Positions 7,595 to 14,403 of a DNA stretch of 14,795 nt are shown piece by piece. Origin of the DNA: Firmicutes bacterium UBA4882 (GTDB lineage: Bacteria > Bacillota > UBA4882). Numbering within the stretch: the first letter of the stretch is position 1; the number at the start of each line of letters is the position of its first letter. Location: contig DHDG01000060.1 of assembly GCA_002399265.1 (NCBI GenBank), forward strand, positions 36,848-51,642, given 5' to 3'. A program made the position numbers and the translations under genes. The notes under the pieces are model-generated. The model was not told the origin of the DNA. It worked only from the letters and a program-made list of their open reading frames with translations, and searched no databases.

Positions 7595-8331
7595 GGCAGC
7601 ATTACTTCGGTCGTGAATGCTCCGTCTTCATCCCGGCTTTTGATATATCCTGCATATTTGTCAATAAGCCTGTCCACCCGCATCAAGCCAAACCCATGGC
7701 TGCCGCCTTCTTTGGCGCTCAGATAATGCCCGTTCTGTTTACGGACATTCCCGCCGCAGGTGTTAGTAATCGAAATATAGAGCTGATCACGCTTGATATC
7801 AATATAAACTCTAATCTGACGGGCTGCTTCATCTTCGAGCCTCAGCGCAGCTTCGATAGCATTGTCGAGCAAATTCCCCAGAATAACACACAAATCAATC
7901 TCTGACATCGATAAATCCGACGGCACAATTGCTTTGGCACTGACATTAATCTGCCGTTCCTTGGCAAGCGAAAGCTTAGAATTGAGAATGGCATCCACTT
8001 TCACATTACCGGACTTTATCAGCGTGTCGACACTGGTCAAATCGGCATCCAGCGCCGTGAGGTACTCATCGAGTTTCCCATCCTCCCCCAGTTTACGGTA
8101 TGCCTTCATGGTTTGGATGTGATTATGATAATCATGCCGCCAGCCACGCATCTCGCGGTAAATATTCTGGACTTCCTCACAATGTTTGGCGACCAGATCA
8201 TTTTGGTAGGAAGCAATGCGGCGATCGATCAGACGATAAAGGAAAGCGCGCAGAACAAATCCCACGATCAAAAGCAGCGCCAATAACGCCAGTATGGCCG
8301 CACCGGCGGCTAACCACGTCCAAACCGACAC
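7588..8331 (-). CDS. Sensor-less GHKL histidine kinase (AgrC/NatK-like)
   Basis: A 247-residue kinase. Residues 4-30 form one membrane helix (WLAAGAAILALLALLLIVGFVL). A coiled linker leads to the phospho-acceptor motif RHDYHNH with His66. The ATPase domain has the N-box LGNLLDNAIEAA (151-162) and G-box GSHGFGL (210-216), typical of HATPase_c_5 (GHKL) kinases that partner LytTR regulators. Only a few residues lie outside the membrane, far fewer than the six or seven helices of AgrC or ComD, so it lacks a visible input domain. The signal may come through the adjacent ABC exporter or another membrane partner. The start is GTG at 8331 with GGAGGGGGG 7 nt upstream. It follows the regulator gene by 33 nt. 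The stop lies within a 15-bp duplication. Confidence 0.9.
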   Translation of the reverse strand: MSVWTWLAAGAAILALLALLLIVGFVLRAFLYRLIDRRIASYQNDLVAKHCEEVQNIYREMRGWRHDYHNHIQTMKAYRKLGEDGKLDEYLTALDADLTSVDTLIKSGNVKVDAILNSKLSLAKERQINVSAKAIVPSDLSMSEIDLCVILGNLLDNAIEAALRLEDEAARQIRVYIDIKRDQLYISITNTCGGNVRKQNGHYLSAKEGGSHGFGLMRVDRLIDKYAGYIKSRDEDGAFTTEVMLPI

Positions 8332-8364
8332 AGGCTAACCCCCCTCCCCCTATCAGCAAAAACC

Positions 8365-9105
8365 TTAACAGCTGCGAATAAACGCCTGATTGGCAGCATC
8401 ATAGAGCTTGCGTGAAAGCGGTATTTCCTTGCCGCTGTCAAGCACCATCGCAGTCCGCGTGACCCTCCGGACATGCTGTATCGCGACAATATACGATCGG
8501 TGACAGCGGAAAAACCCTTCCCCTAACAACTGTTCCATATCTGACAGGCGCATGCTAAAGTCTTGCTGCTTGTCTTTGGTATATAGCGTTACATAATGCG
8601 AAAACGCTTCAGCGTAGTGAATATCAGCAGCTGATATGCGCACCATGCCGCCACCTTTGGGAAATAAAATAGTGCGGCCGGGTGATACGGTAAAAGCCTT
8701 CACCCGGGCGGTTGCCCTGTCGAGCACCTCAAACAATTTCTGCTCGTCCACAGGCTTCATTAAGTAATGTAGGGCTGAAACGTCATAACCTTCGGCAATG
8801 TAATCGGAATAACCTGTGATGAAGATGATTTGCAGGACTTCATTTTCTTTACGGATTTCTTTTGCCAGCGCCACTCCATCCATGGCCTGCAATTGAATAT
8901 CCAATAGCAGTATGTCAAAGCTCTGATCCTCGGCAAAGGCAAAGAGAAATGCCTCGGCGCTGTCAAAGGTGCGGATGGTTGTGGGCAGCGGGGCGGTACC
9001 AGATTCGCCCCTCTCGCTCTGCGTACCGCCCTGGGCCCAGGAAGAAACGAGTTCCTGCAGAAACTGGCGCTGTGCATATTCATCGTCGCAAATGGCGATT
9101 CTCAT
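8365..9105 (-). CDS. LytTR-family response regulator
   Basis: A 246-residue regulator. The receiver domain has the acidic pair DD at 7-8, the phospho-acceptor Asp69 in LLLDIQ, Thr97 (FITGYSDY) and Lys117 (LMKPVD). The LytTR DNA-binding domain covers about 143-246 and shows the family pattern: YAEAFSHYVTLYT, then MRLSDMEQLLGEGFFRCHRSYIVAIQHV and LDSGKEIPLSRK. A short Gly/Ser-rich insertion at residues 25-41 lies between the first helix and second strand of the receiver. The ATG at 9105 has GAGGAG about 11 nt upstream. It is the first gene of its unit, with a good promoter at 9145-9173. It is expected to be phosphorylated by the next-encoded kinase and to act on the exporter promoter; the repeats at 7429-7458 are the best candidate target. 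Confidence 0.93.
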   Translation of the reverse strand: MRIAICDDEYAQRQFLQELVSSWAQGGTQSERGESGTAPLPTTIRTFDSAEAFLFAFAEDQSFDILLLDIQLQAMDGVALAKEIRKENEVLQIIFITGYSDYIAEGYDVSALHYLMKPVDEQKLFEVLDRATARVKAFTVSPGRTILFPKGGGMVRISAADIHYAEAFSHYVTLYTKDKQQDFSMRLSDMEQLLGEGFFRCHRSYIVAIQHVRRVTRTAMVLDSGKEIPLSRKLYDAANQAFIRSC

Positions 9106-9144
9106 TCTGAAAGGTTCTCCTCTACCGTTATGGTTCTTAACAAA

Positions 9145-9173
9145 ATACTATGTTCTTCAAGAGCATTTGTCAA
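9145..9173 (-). promoter_or_regulatory. Sigma-A promoter of the response regulator/kinase genes
   Basis: On the minus strand a perfect TTGACA (9173-9168), a 17-nt spacer and TAGTAT (9150-9145) are seen. The transcript would begin near 9138, about 33 nt before the ATG at 9105. Confidence 0.75.
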
Positions 9174-9185
9174 AGGCAGAGAAAT

Positions 9186-9208
9186 GCCATCACCGTTCTG
9201 GTGATGGC
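9186..9208 (-). terminator. Hairpin after the ATC-hydrolase operon, weak terminator
   Basis: GCCATCACC and GGTGATGGC form a perfect 9-bp stem with a 5-nt loop, 26 nt after the stop at 9234. Only a weak ATTTCT tail follows on the minus strand. It lies directly upstream of the next promoter. Confidence 0.5.
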
Positions 9209-9233
9209 GCAAGAAGGAAAGCTGCATCACAAA

Positions 9234-9872
9234 CTAGTCTATCGGCTTCCCTTTTTCAAAACAGAAATCGCATTTTACACCTGATAATGCCAATGTATTC
9301 TCACGGATAAATATAACGGCCGGGGCCAACGGGGTATAACTTGCCACATCGGTATAGCAAAACGCCGGGCAAAGCTCCATTGCACCCCGTTTTTGCAACT
9401 CCTCGCAGTAAAGACAGCTGATCATATCAAAACGAATTCTCTCTTTATTGTTTTCATGAATAACAGCCGTCCAGCCCTGTTTAGGATAGCCATACTTAAA
9501 ACCAACCTTAAGTACAAATCGAGTTAGCCCGTAAGCATAGCTTTTTAAGCTTAACCGCTTGCATAACCTCGCCATGCGTTCTACGCTTCTGCAGAGCTCA
9601 ACCTTGATAAACTCGACTGCTTCAGAACTGCTTATCCCCTCATCGAGCATGGCTCGGTAACAGGCGTAACCTGGCAGGATATTTTTACGGATATGTGTGC
9701 CTACCACTTTACTGCCCCGATCATCCATCCCCATCCCTGCAAGTTCGACAGCCAGTATCTTTTCCGCAGCAGTATAAATCTTGCGGCCTTTGTCATTTCC
9801 ATACGCCGCCAACAACGATTCACATATATTTGAAAGGCGCGTTGATGCGAAAGCACTGCTTCCTCTTTTCAT
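9234..9872 (-). CDS. ATC hydrolase-family protein (L-2-amino-thiazoline-4-carboxylate hydrolase-like)
   Basis: A 212-residue soluble protein. The C-terminal half shows the ATC_hydrolase family (PF14196) pattern: FDMISCLYCEELQKRGAMEL, then CPAFCYTDV, LAPAVIFIRENTLALSG and finally KCDFCFEKG. Cysteines at 153, 156, 168, 172, 201 and 204 are arranged as CxxC, CxxxC and CxxC. This exceeds what a hydrolase alone would require and could bind a metal. The founding enzyme opens the thiazoline ring on the route from ATC to L-cysteine in Pseudomonas; most anaerobe relatives are uncharacterised, so that substrate should not be assumed. The ATG at 9872 overlaps the upstream stop by 4 nt (ATGA), indicating coupling to the dehydrogenase gene. 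It is the last gene of a three-gene operon whose first gene is a distant relative. Confidence 0.78.
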   Translation of the reverse strand: MKRGSSAFASTRLSNICESLLAAYGNDKGRKIYTAAEKILAVELAGMGMDDRGSKVVGTHIRKNILPGYACYRAMLDEGISSSEAVEFIKVELCRSVERMARLCKRLSLKSYAYGLTRFVLKVGFKYGYPKQGWTAVIHENNKERIRFDMISCLYCEELQKRGAMELCPAFCYTDVASYTPLAPAVIFIRENTLALSGVKCDFCFEKGKPID

Positions 9873-10843
9873 GAAATCCCCTCCCGAATATCACTGTTGT
9901 TTTCAGAAAATAAGAGGTTTTTCCGCAGTCGATCGATAGCGGGTGTCTGCAGCTGACTTTGCTCAATCAATGAATCGAATTCAGTCTGCAGACAAAGCAT
10001 TTCCGGTTTTGCTACTACACAATGCTTTGCCAGAGCAGTCTCTGCAAGCTTCGTTCCCATGACCATCTTAAATACTCCGGCAGTCATCCATGCCGGCAAT
10101 TTCATATACCACAGTTTGGCTGGCTTCGTTTTTATCCCCAGTTTTTTCAGCACAGCGAAGCCTTCTTTTATGCCGTGTACCATGAGTTTTACGCTGTCAT
10201 ATGATCTGGCAAGACGGTAATTATCACAATCGAATTGGTATAGCGCGTTTCCGATGCTTGTCACCATCGCAACATGGGTCTTTTGCCAAGCGTCCATGTC
10301 GCTGCAAAAAACAGAGGGAATACCCGCACGCCTGAAAGCATTAATCAACCACCGTACGCGCTCTGTTTTTCTGCCGCCATATGCCCCGAACGTTGTTGTT
10401 TGAAACGCGCGGACAATCCCTTTCCCAACAAAGTATACGACTTTGCCGTCAGCGCGCTCACCCCCCGCCGACGGAAAACCGAGCATCAGCCGCTCTCTGC
10501 CTACAGCCTGCACCCATTGGTCATAACCGGCGGCTGTATTAACCACGAAAACGATATTCCTGGAACAATTTTGCGATAGAATAGGTAACACACTATCTAC
10601 CTGCGTCCGCTGCATCGCAACAATTATGTAGTCGAATAAATCATCAGGCTCAAGATGGTCTATCACATTCACGGGAATGATCTCGTTTCTATGCACACCA
10701 TGCGCGGAAAGCTCAATCCCATTACTCCGTAGTTCCTCAAAACGTTTGCCGCGGGCCAAAACAGTTACGTCTTGCCTTGATGCGGCAAGTTTGCCCGCAA
10801 AAATACTGCCAATAACGCCGGCGCCGTAAACTAATATGCGCAT
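9869..10843 (-). CDS. Ketopantoate reductase-like NAD(P)-dependent dehydrogenase (PanE/ApbA family)
   Basis: A 324-residue protein. The Rossmann motif GAGVIG is at 7-12 (MRILVYGAGVIGSIFAGKLA) and is followed by ARG at 30-32, an NADP-type region. N102 (VVNTAAG), K188 (AWQKTH) and E288 (QTEFDSL) match catalytic Asn98, Lys176 and Glu256 of E. coli PanE by position. The two asparagines that follow the lysine in PanE (Asn180 and Asn184) are Ala192 and Ser196 here, so the substrate is probably not ketopantoate. The ATG at 10843 lies one base after the stop of the preceding gene and has GGGAGA upstream; the frame is open to 10960, but that extension overlaps the previous gene. It sits between two ATC-hydrolase relatives, with tight coupling on both sides. 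It likely reduces a 2-keto acid or oxidises the matching 2-hydroxy acid; the substrate is unknown. Confidence 0.85.
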   Translation of the reverse strand: MRILVYGAGVIGSIFAGKLAASRQDVTVLARGKRFEELRSNGIELSAHGVHRNEIIPVNVIDHLEPDDLFDYIIVAMQRTQVDSVLPILSQNCSRNIVFVVNTAAGYDQWVQAVGRERLMLGFPSAGGERADGKVVYFVGKGIVRAFQTTTFGAYGGRKTERVRWLINAFRRAGIPSVFCSDMDAWQKTHVAMVTSIGNALYQFDCDNYRLARSYDSVKLMVHGIKEGFAVLKKLGIKTKPAKLWYMKLPAWMTAGVFKMVMGTKLAETALAKHCVVAKPEMLCLQTEFDSLIEQSQLQTPAIDRLRKNLLFSENNSDIREGIS

Positions 10844-10844
10844 T

Positions 10845-11501
10845 TCACTTTCTCCCTTCAAAGCCCTTTTCAGGAGACCACTCACATGTGCCCACAATAT
10901 GGTAACGGCAATTGCAGCAATTGTCCCCGTCCCCCAGGGTTTTTGTTCGCTCAAATCCATTTTTCATCAGATGGGAAAGCAAATTATCCATCCGGCATAT
11001 GCCCGGCAACATACCGTCCGCATCAAAATCATGTGCCAGCTTTTTCATCCCGCATTCCGTGATGTCCAATTCAAATGTGTTGTCATTAATTTCGCGGTAT
11101 ACAATTCGCCAGTCATATGGGTGCAGTCCATTCCCTTGCTGGCGTTCAACATGAGCGGCAGCCTTTTTGCGAAAACCGTTGATATATGTTTTGCCAGACC
11201 ATTGGAGTAGAAACTTCGGTATGGCAGTCACCATTTTTTCGCTCATTAGCCAGATGTTCTCCCATGCTTCCTGCTGCTGCATCCCTAATTCCATAAAGGT
11301 CTTGTACCACGCAATATATGCCGGGCCAAATTGATAATTAACAGAAAAAATGCTTTTGCCGATATTTGGCGTAGCCGGCATTATTACTGCCAGTTTCTCT
11401 TTGGAGATTCTCTTGAACCTTCCCCAAAACGCCTTACCATACTTCCTAATCAAAGATTTACAGCTTCGCAGCATTGCAAATAAATAGATCATTTTTTTCA
11501 T
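10845..11501 (-). CDS. Divergent ATC hydrolase-family protein
   Basis: A 218-residue protein, first gene of the operon. The C-terminal half carries the family layout: FELDITECGMKKLAHDFDA, then GICRMDNLLSHLMKNGFERTKTLGDGD and the terminal cysteine cluster NCCNCRYHI (194-202). The N-terminal half is basic, with hydrophobic starts (MKKMIYLFAML) but no clear signal peptidase site. It differs greatly from the third gene, so the two are old paralogs and not a recent duplication. The ATG at 11501 is chosen because GGGGAGG lies 11 nt upstream and the resulting length matches its relative; the frame stays open to 11627 without a ribosome site. The stop lies one base before the dehydrogenase start. The activity is unknown; hydrolysis of a C-N bond in a ring or amidine is the family expectation. 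Confidence 0.72.
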   Translation of the reverse strand: MKKMIYLFAMLRSCKSLIRKYGKAFWGRFKRISKEKLAVIMPATPNIGKSIFSVNYQFGPAYIAWYKTFMELGMQQQEAWENIWLMSEKMVTAIPKFLLQWSGKTYINGFRKKAAAHVERQQGNGLHPYDWRIVYREINDNTFELDITECGMKKLAHDFDADGMLPGICRMDNLLSHLMKNGFERTKTLGDGDNCCNCRYHIVGTCEWSPEKGFEGRK

Positions 11502-11745
11502 AGGCCAGGCTACCTCCCCAACTGTGGCGATTTCGAACAGACTCAAGCACTGCAGGGCATAAAAATACACATCCATAGAACAAATAACTGTCCCACAGAT
11601 GTGCATGTTTCTGCAATCTGCTGCCACCCTTTCAGGTGACCCAGCCCCATGTACCTTACGTGAAGGTTCATCGCCTGCTCAGTTTGTACTGTTGATCCCG
11701 CATTCCTTTTACAGAATGTAATGCAGTGCAAAGAGATTACTTTGT
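11502..11745 (-). other. Long leader (about 240 nt) upstream of the ATC-hydrolase operon
   Basis: No convincing gene is seen here. A 62-codon open frame on the minus strand (11731-11543) starts with TTG, lacks a ribosome site and resembles no known family. The length between promoter and first gene leaves room for regulatory RNA structure, but no known riboswitch motif was recognised. Confidence 0.5.
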
Positions 11746-11774
11746 ATTATATACTTTGTAGCTGTTGCTGACAA
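11746..11774 (-). promoter_or_regulatory. Sigma-A promoter of the ATC-hydrolase/dehydrogenase operon
   Basis: On the minus strand TTGTCA (11774-11769), a 17-nt spacer and a perfect TATAAT (11751-11746) are seen. A 7-bp inverted repeat, GCTGTTG/CAACAGC (11761-11778), overlaps the -35 and could be a regulator site. Confidence 0.7.
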
Positions 11775-11876
11775 CAGCTTTATCGCTTCTGCGGCAAAAA
11801 ACCGCCCCAATCGCCCTTACTGCCCTTACCATCCTGCCCTCTGAACACCCTGACATATTCTACTACTGGCTATCCG

Positions 11877-13388
11877 CTACAGACTATCCACAAAATCAGC
11901 CTTAAATTGTGCCGCCAGTTTTTCCTGCCAATCAGATACCGCTGCCAGTCTACCAAAGAAAAACCGCAAAGTCTTTGGTTCTTCGACAAACCTCAATCCG
12001 CCAATCAGATGCCGGTTTGCATAGAGCCAAACCAACCGGTCGATAGCGTATTTGACCTGGGATAGTGTAAACACCCTTCTTGGCATCGCTAGTCGCAGTA
12101 ATTCCATATCAGCAAAAGCCTCACTGCCATCTGGACTTCTTTGTTCCGACATCGTGCCTCTTTCCATGCCACGGATGCCGCCGGCAATATACAGGGCCGC
12201 CGCCAGCGCTCCCGCCGGGTACTCATTTTGGGGAATATGATCGACAAATTGCGCCGCATCGATGTGGCAGCCAAGACCACCGGCTGGCGTTACTACCGGA
12301 ATGCCATGCCGGATTAATTCTGACGCCATCCAGGCAATAAACTGGGGACCTTGACTGATGATATCTTCGTCCATCGTCTCGTCCAGTCCAACTGTTAGCG
12401 CCTCCATTTCTCGGACAGACATACCTCCGTATGTTAAGAAACCTTCATATAACGGGATAAGCTCCCGCATCTTCAGATATAGCTCCCTCTCGCTGGTGCA
12501 TATTCCCCCGCCCCTGGCAAACCCCAGCTTACGTCCAGAAAAGTAGGTAATGTGACATAAGCTGAAGATACGATGGGCTATTTCTTTAATGCTCATAGAC
12601 TGGCATTGTGGTTCTCTTTCTTTGATAAAGTACAGGTTGTCTGCTAATAAACTGGCATCCAACACTAGCAGGAGGTCATTTGCATCGCAAACTTTTCTGA
12701 CTGCCTCAAGATTCTCAAGTGAAAATGGCTGGCCACCAATCAAGTTTGTGCCCGCCTCCATGCGGACAAATGCGATTTTTCCATTTCCCCATTTCCGAAT
12801 TAAATCCCTAAGCTTTTGAAGATCCATATTACCTTTAAAGGGATGCTTACTGGTAACCGATAGTCCCTCATCGATCACAATTTCTTCGATGACACCGCCA
12901 TTTAGGACAACATGCGCCTTCGTAGTCGTAAAATGGTAGTTCATCGGTACGATGGTGCCAGGTTTGACAAACACTTGCGCGAGTATATTTTCACAAGCCC
13001 TTCCCTGATGGGCCGGAAGGAAAAACTGTGTGCCAAACAGTTCTTTGATTTTGCTCTCCAATCTGAAATAGGATTCGCTGCCTGCATAACTATCATCAGC
13101 AAGTAGCATAGCTGCCTGCTGACGTTCACTCATCGCATTTACACCGCTATCCGTCAACATGTCCAGAAACACGTCGCGGTTCTTCAGCAGATAAGTATTA
13201 TTGCCAGCTTCTTTGATGTACTCCAGACGATTCTCTAAAGGTGGCAGCTGCAGTTTTTGTACTATTCTGACCTTATGCATTTCAAGCGGCACTTGTTCGC
13301 CGCTAAAGAATCTAACTTTCGACACTTTAATCATTCCTCCATGTAATCCGTGATTTAATGATTTTCCAGGCCAAGGCCTGATAGGCAT
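11877..13388 (-). CDS. Tyrosine phenol-lyase/tryptophanase-family beta-eliminating lyase
   Basis: A 503-residue PLP enzyme. Family members split tyrosine or tryptophan into phenol or indole, pyruvate and ammonia. Conserved blocks are EAGNNTYLL (60-68), LTDSGVNAMS, YAGSES (101-106), HQGRACEN with Arg130, NYHFTTT (150-156), NLIGGQP with Asn215, LDAS with Asp244, SGRK with the PLP lysine Lys287, GMERG with Arg410, and MPRRVFT. The Arg in MERG matches Arg381, which favours tyrosine phenol-lyase over tryptophanase (Ile there). Differences are SLLADN for the usual TRCVEN (TPL Arg217 replaced by Leu247) and Arg286/Leu288 around the PLP lysine. A 25-residue tail extends beyond the family end. The ATG at 13388 has GGAGG 6 nt upstream; starts at 13334 (ATG) or 13325 (GTG, GGAGG 10 nt upstream) are alternatives, since recognisable similarity begins near KVRFFSGE. 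Expression is controlled by the T-box leader. Confidence 0.85.
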   Translation of the reverse strand: MPIRPWPGKSLNHGLHGGMIKVSKVRFFSGEQVPLEMHKVRIVQKLQLPPLENRLEYIKEAGNNTYLLKNRDVFLDMLTDSGVNAMSERQQAAMLLADDSYAGSESYFRLESKIKELFGTQFFLPAHQGRACENILAQVFVKPGTIVPMNYHFTTTKAHVVLNGGVIEEIVIDEGLSVTSKHPFKGNMDLQKLRDLIRKWGNGKIAFVRMEAGTNLIGGQPFSLENLEAVRKVCDANDLLLVLDASLLADNLYFIKEREPQCQSMSIKEIAHRIFSLCHITYFSGRKLGFARGGGICTSERELYLKMRELIPLYEGFLTYGGMSVREMEALTVGLDETMDEDIISQGPQFIAWMASELIRHGIPVVTPAGGLGCHIDAAQFVDHIPQNEYPAGALAAALYIAGGIRGMERGTMSEQRSPDGSEAFADMELLRLAMPRRVFTLSQVKYAIDRLVWLYANRHLIGGLRFVEEPKTLRFFFGRLAAVSDWQEKLAAQFKADFVDSL

Positions 13389-13421
13389 AGTCAGCCTCCA
13401 TGCTCCCACCGCCCTTCTAAT

Positions 13422-13467
13422 AAACTAAAAACCCGCCCTTTGTGCGTTCAAATACACAAAGGACGGG
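13422..13467 (-). terminator. Intrinsic terminator of the T-box leader
   Basis: CCCGTCCTTTGTG pairs with CACAAAGGGCGGG (arms within 13467-13432, one G-U pair), followed by GTTTTTAGTTT. The 5' arm competes with the T-box antiterminator (CGGGA pairing with TCCCG). Confidence 0.92.
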
Positions 13468-13705
13468 AATCTCCCGTGTTACCACCTAAATTTATCAGTA
13501 TCTTACGATACCAACCTTATCAAGTGCCGGCCCAAACAGCGAGCACTTTAGCACTATAACGGGTGCAGGTTGCCGTCTTAGCCTAATAGGTGATTAACCT
13601 TTCGGTAAGCAGTTCTCAGGATGTATTCAGAATAATATCCCCTGCCCCTTTCACCAACCGGTGGCTCTCTGTAAGGTCTTCTTATTCTTACTGGTTCCTG
13701 ATCAT
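13428..13705 (-). ncRNA. T-box riboswitch, probably tyrosine-specific (UAC specifier)
   Basis: Read on the minus strand, the leader has stem I (AGTAAG near 13692 pairing with CTTAC near 13605), the conserved AGAGAG, and a specifier region GAATACATCCTGAG in which UAC (13625-13623) is followed by A. Next come the typical GACGGCAACCTGCACCCGTT stretch and the T-box core AGGTGGTAACACGGGA (13487-13472). The bulge UGGU requires discriminator base A, as in tRNA-Tyr, and argues against tRNA-Trp (usually G). UAC followed by purine fits the specifier rule; AUC (Ile) one codon later is the alternative. The only gene it can control is the lyase at 13388. In this class, uncharged tRNA stabilises the antiterminator and turns expression on. 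Confidence 0.93.
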
Positions 13706-13864
13706 CACTATTTAGCCTTATTAATGCTTTCCCAGAAAACTAAAACAATCTCACGTTACCTAAGTTAGAGATTTCCAGAAAGAAAGCAGTATTCCTCCAA
13801 CAATAGTAATTCCTTTATCTCCCTTTAAAAAGATGCTGGGCGGCTCCGGTTCTATGCGTCTTCC

Positions 13865-14275
13865 TTACTGGCATCCCGGGCAAAAGCCCCTGAAATATAC
13901 GTTCTTTTCATTAATCCTGCAATTCTTCAGATCGGCCAACTGCAATGCTTCCAGGTTAATGGCGAAATCAAAGACTTCGCCGCAACTCTCACACTTAAAA
14001 TGACCGTGAGTCTTGACGTCAATGTCGTATCGGGCTTCGCTCTCTTCAGTCTTGATTAACTTCACCAAATCCGCTTCCACTAATATCTTCAATGTGTTGT
14101 AAATCGTTGTTTTGGATAATGTCGGAATTACCTTCTGCAGATCGGTATAGATCTTGTCAGCGGTTGGATGAATGCGGTTTTGGACGAGATACTCCAAAAC
14201 CTTCAATCTCTGATATGAGAGATGGATTTTCTTGGCTTCCAATTCTTTCTTTAGCAGCTCGACTGATATTTCCAT
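13865..14275 (-). CDS. perR: PerR-type Fur-family peroxide-sensing repressor
   Basis: A 136-residue repressor. The N-terminal winged helix runs from about residue 10 to 72 (HLSYQRLKVLEYLVQNRIHPTADKIY, then LSKTTIYNTLKILVEADLV). The regulatory site residues of B. subtilis PerR are all present: His in NRIHPTAD (His37), Asp in ARYDID (Asp85), HGH (His91 and His93) and Asp in EVFDF (Asp104). The structural zinc site is complete with CESC and the C-terminal CPGC. The Asp at position 104 rather than Glu favours PerR over Fur or Zur, though iron sensing cannot be excluded. The ATG at 14275 is chosen for AGGGGG 5 nt upstream; TTG at 14311 and ATG at 14290 are weaker. It lies 113 nt after the flavodiiron gene on the same strand. 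No convincing PerR box was found in the gap. Confidence 0.85.
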   Translation of the reverse strand: MEISVELLKKELEAKKIHLSYQRLKVLEYLVQNRIHPTADKIYTDLQKVIPTLSKTTIYNTLKILVEADLVKLIKTEESEARYDIDVKTHGHFKCESCGEVFDFAINLEALQLADLKNCRINEKNVYFRGFCPGCQ

Positions 14276-14383
14276 CTTTTCCCCCTGCATTGCAACCAAT
14301 TCTTTCCCCAATTACTATTATCGGCTGCTATCGAGCAATGTTTAGGCAAACATGATATTATCCCCCAATTATGTGGCCAAGCG

Positions 14384-14403
14384 GCCGGCTATTTTAAGCC
14401 GGC
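14384..14403 (-). terminator. Hairpin overlapping the flavodiiron stop codon
   Basis: GCCGGCT and AGCCGGC form a perfect 7-bp stem with a 6-nt loop that includes part of the TAG stop (14391-14389). No U-tract follows, so it may attenuate or stabilise the transcript rather than fully end it before perR. Confidence 0.45.

Noticed and set aside
9123..9200. ACCGTTATG and ACCGTTCTG near the response regulator promoter as a LytTR site
   Set aside because: The two are about 70 bp apart and not on a two-turn spacing, and the second is part of a simple hairpin.
11543..11731. A 62-codon minus-strand open frame in the leader of the ATC-hydrolase operon
   Set aside because: TTG start, no ribosome binding site, cysteine- and histidine-rich composition unlike the neighbours and no recognisable family.
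11780..11810. GCGG-TTTTTT-CCGC element as terminator of the lyase gene
   Set aside because: The T-run is in the loop and not after the stem, so it does not fit an intrinsic terminator; no clear one was found for this gene.
14312..14388. AT-rich stretches (GATAATAGTAATT, GATAATATCATG) as PerR boxes
   Set aside because: They match only half of the TTATAATNATTATAA consensus and lack symmetry.
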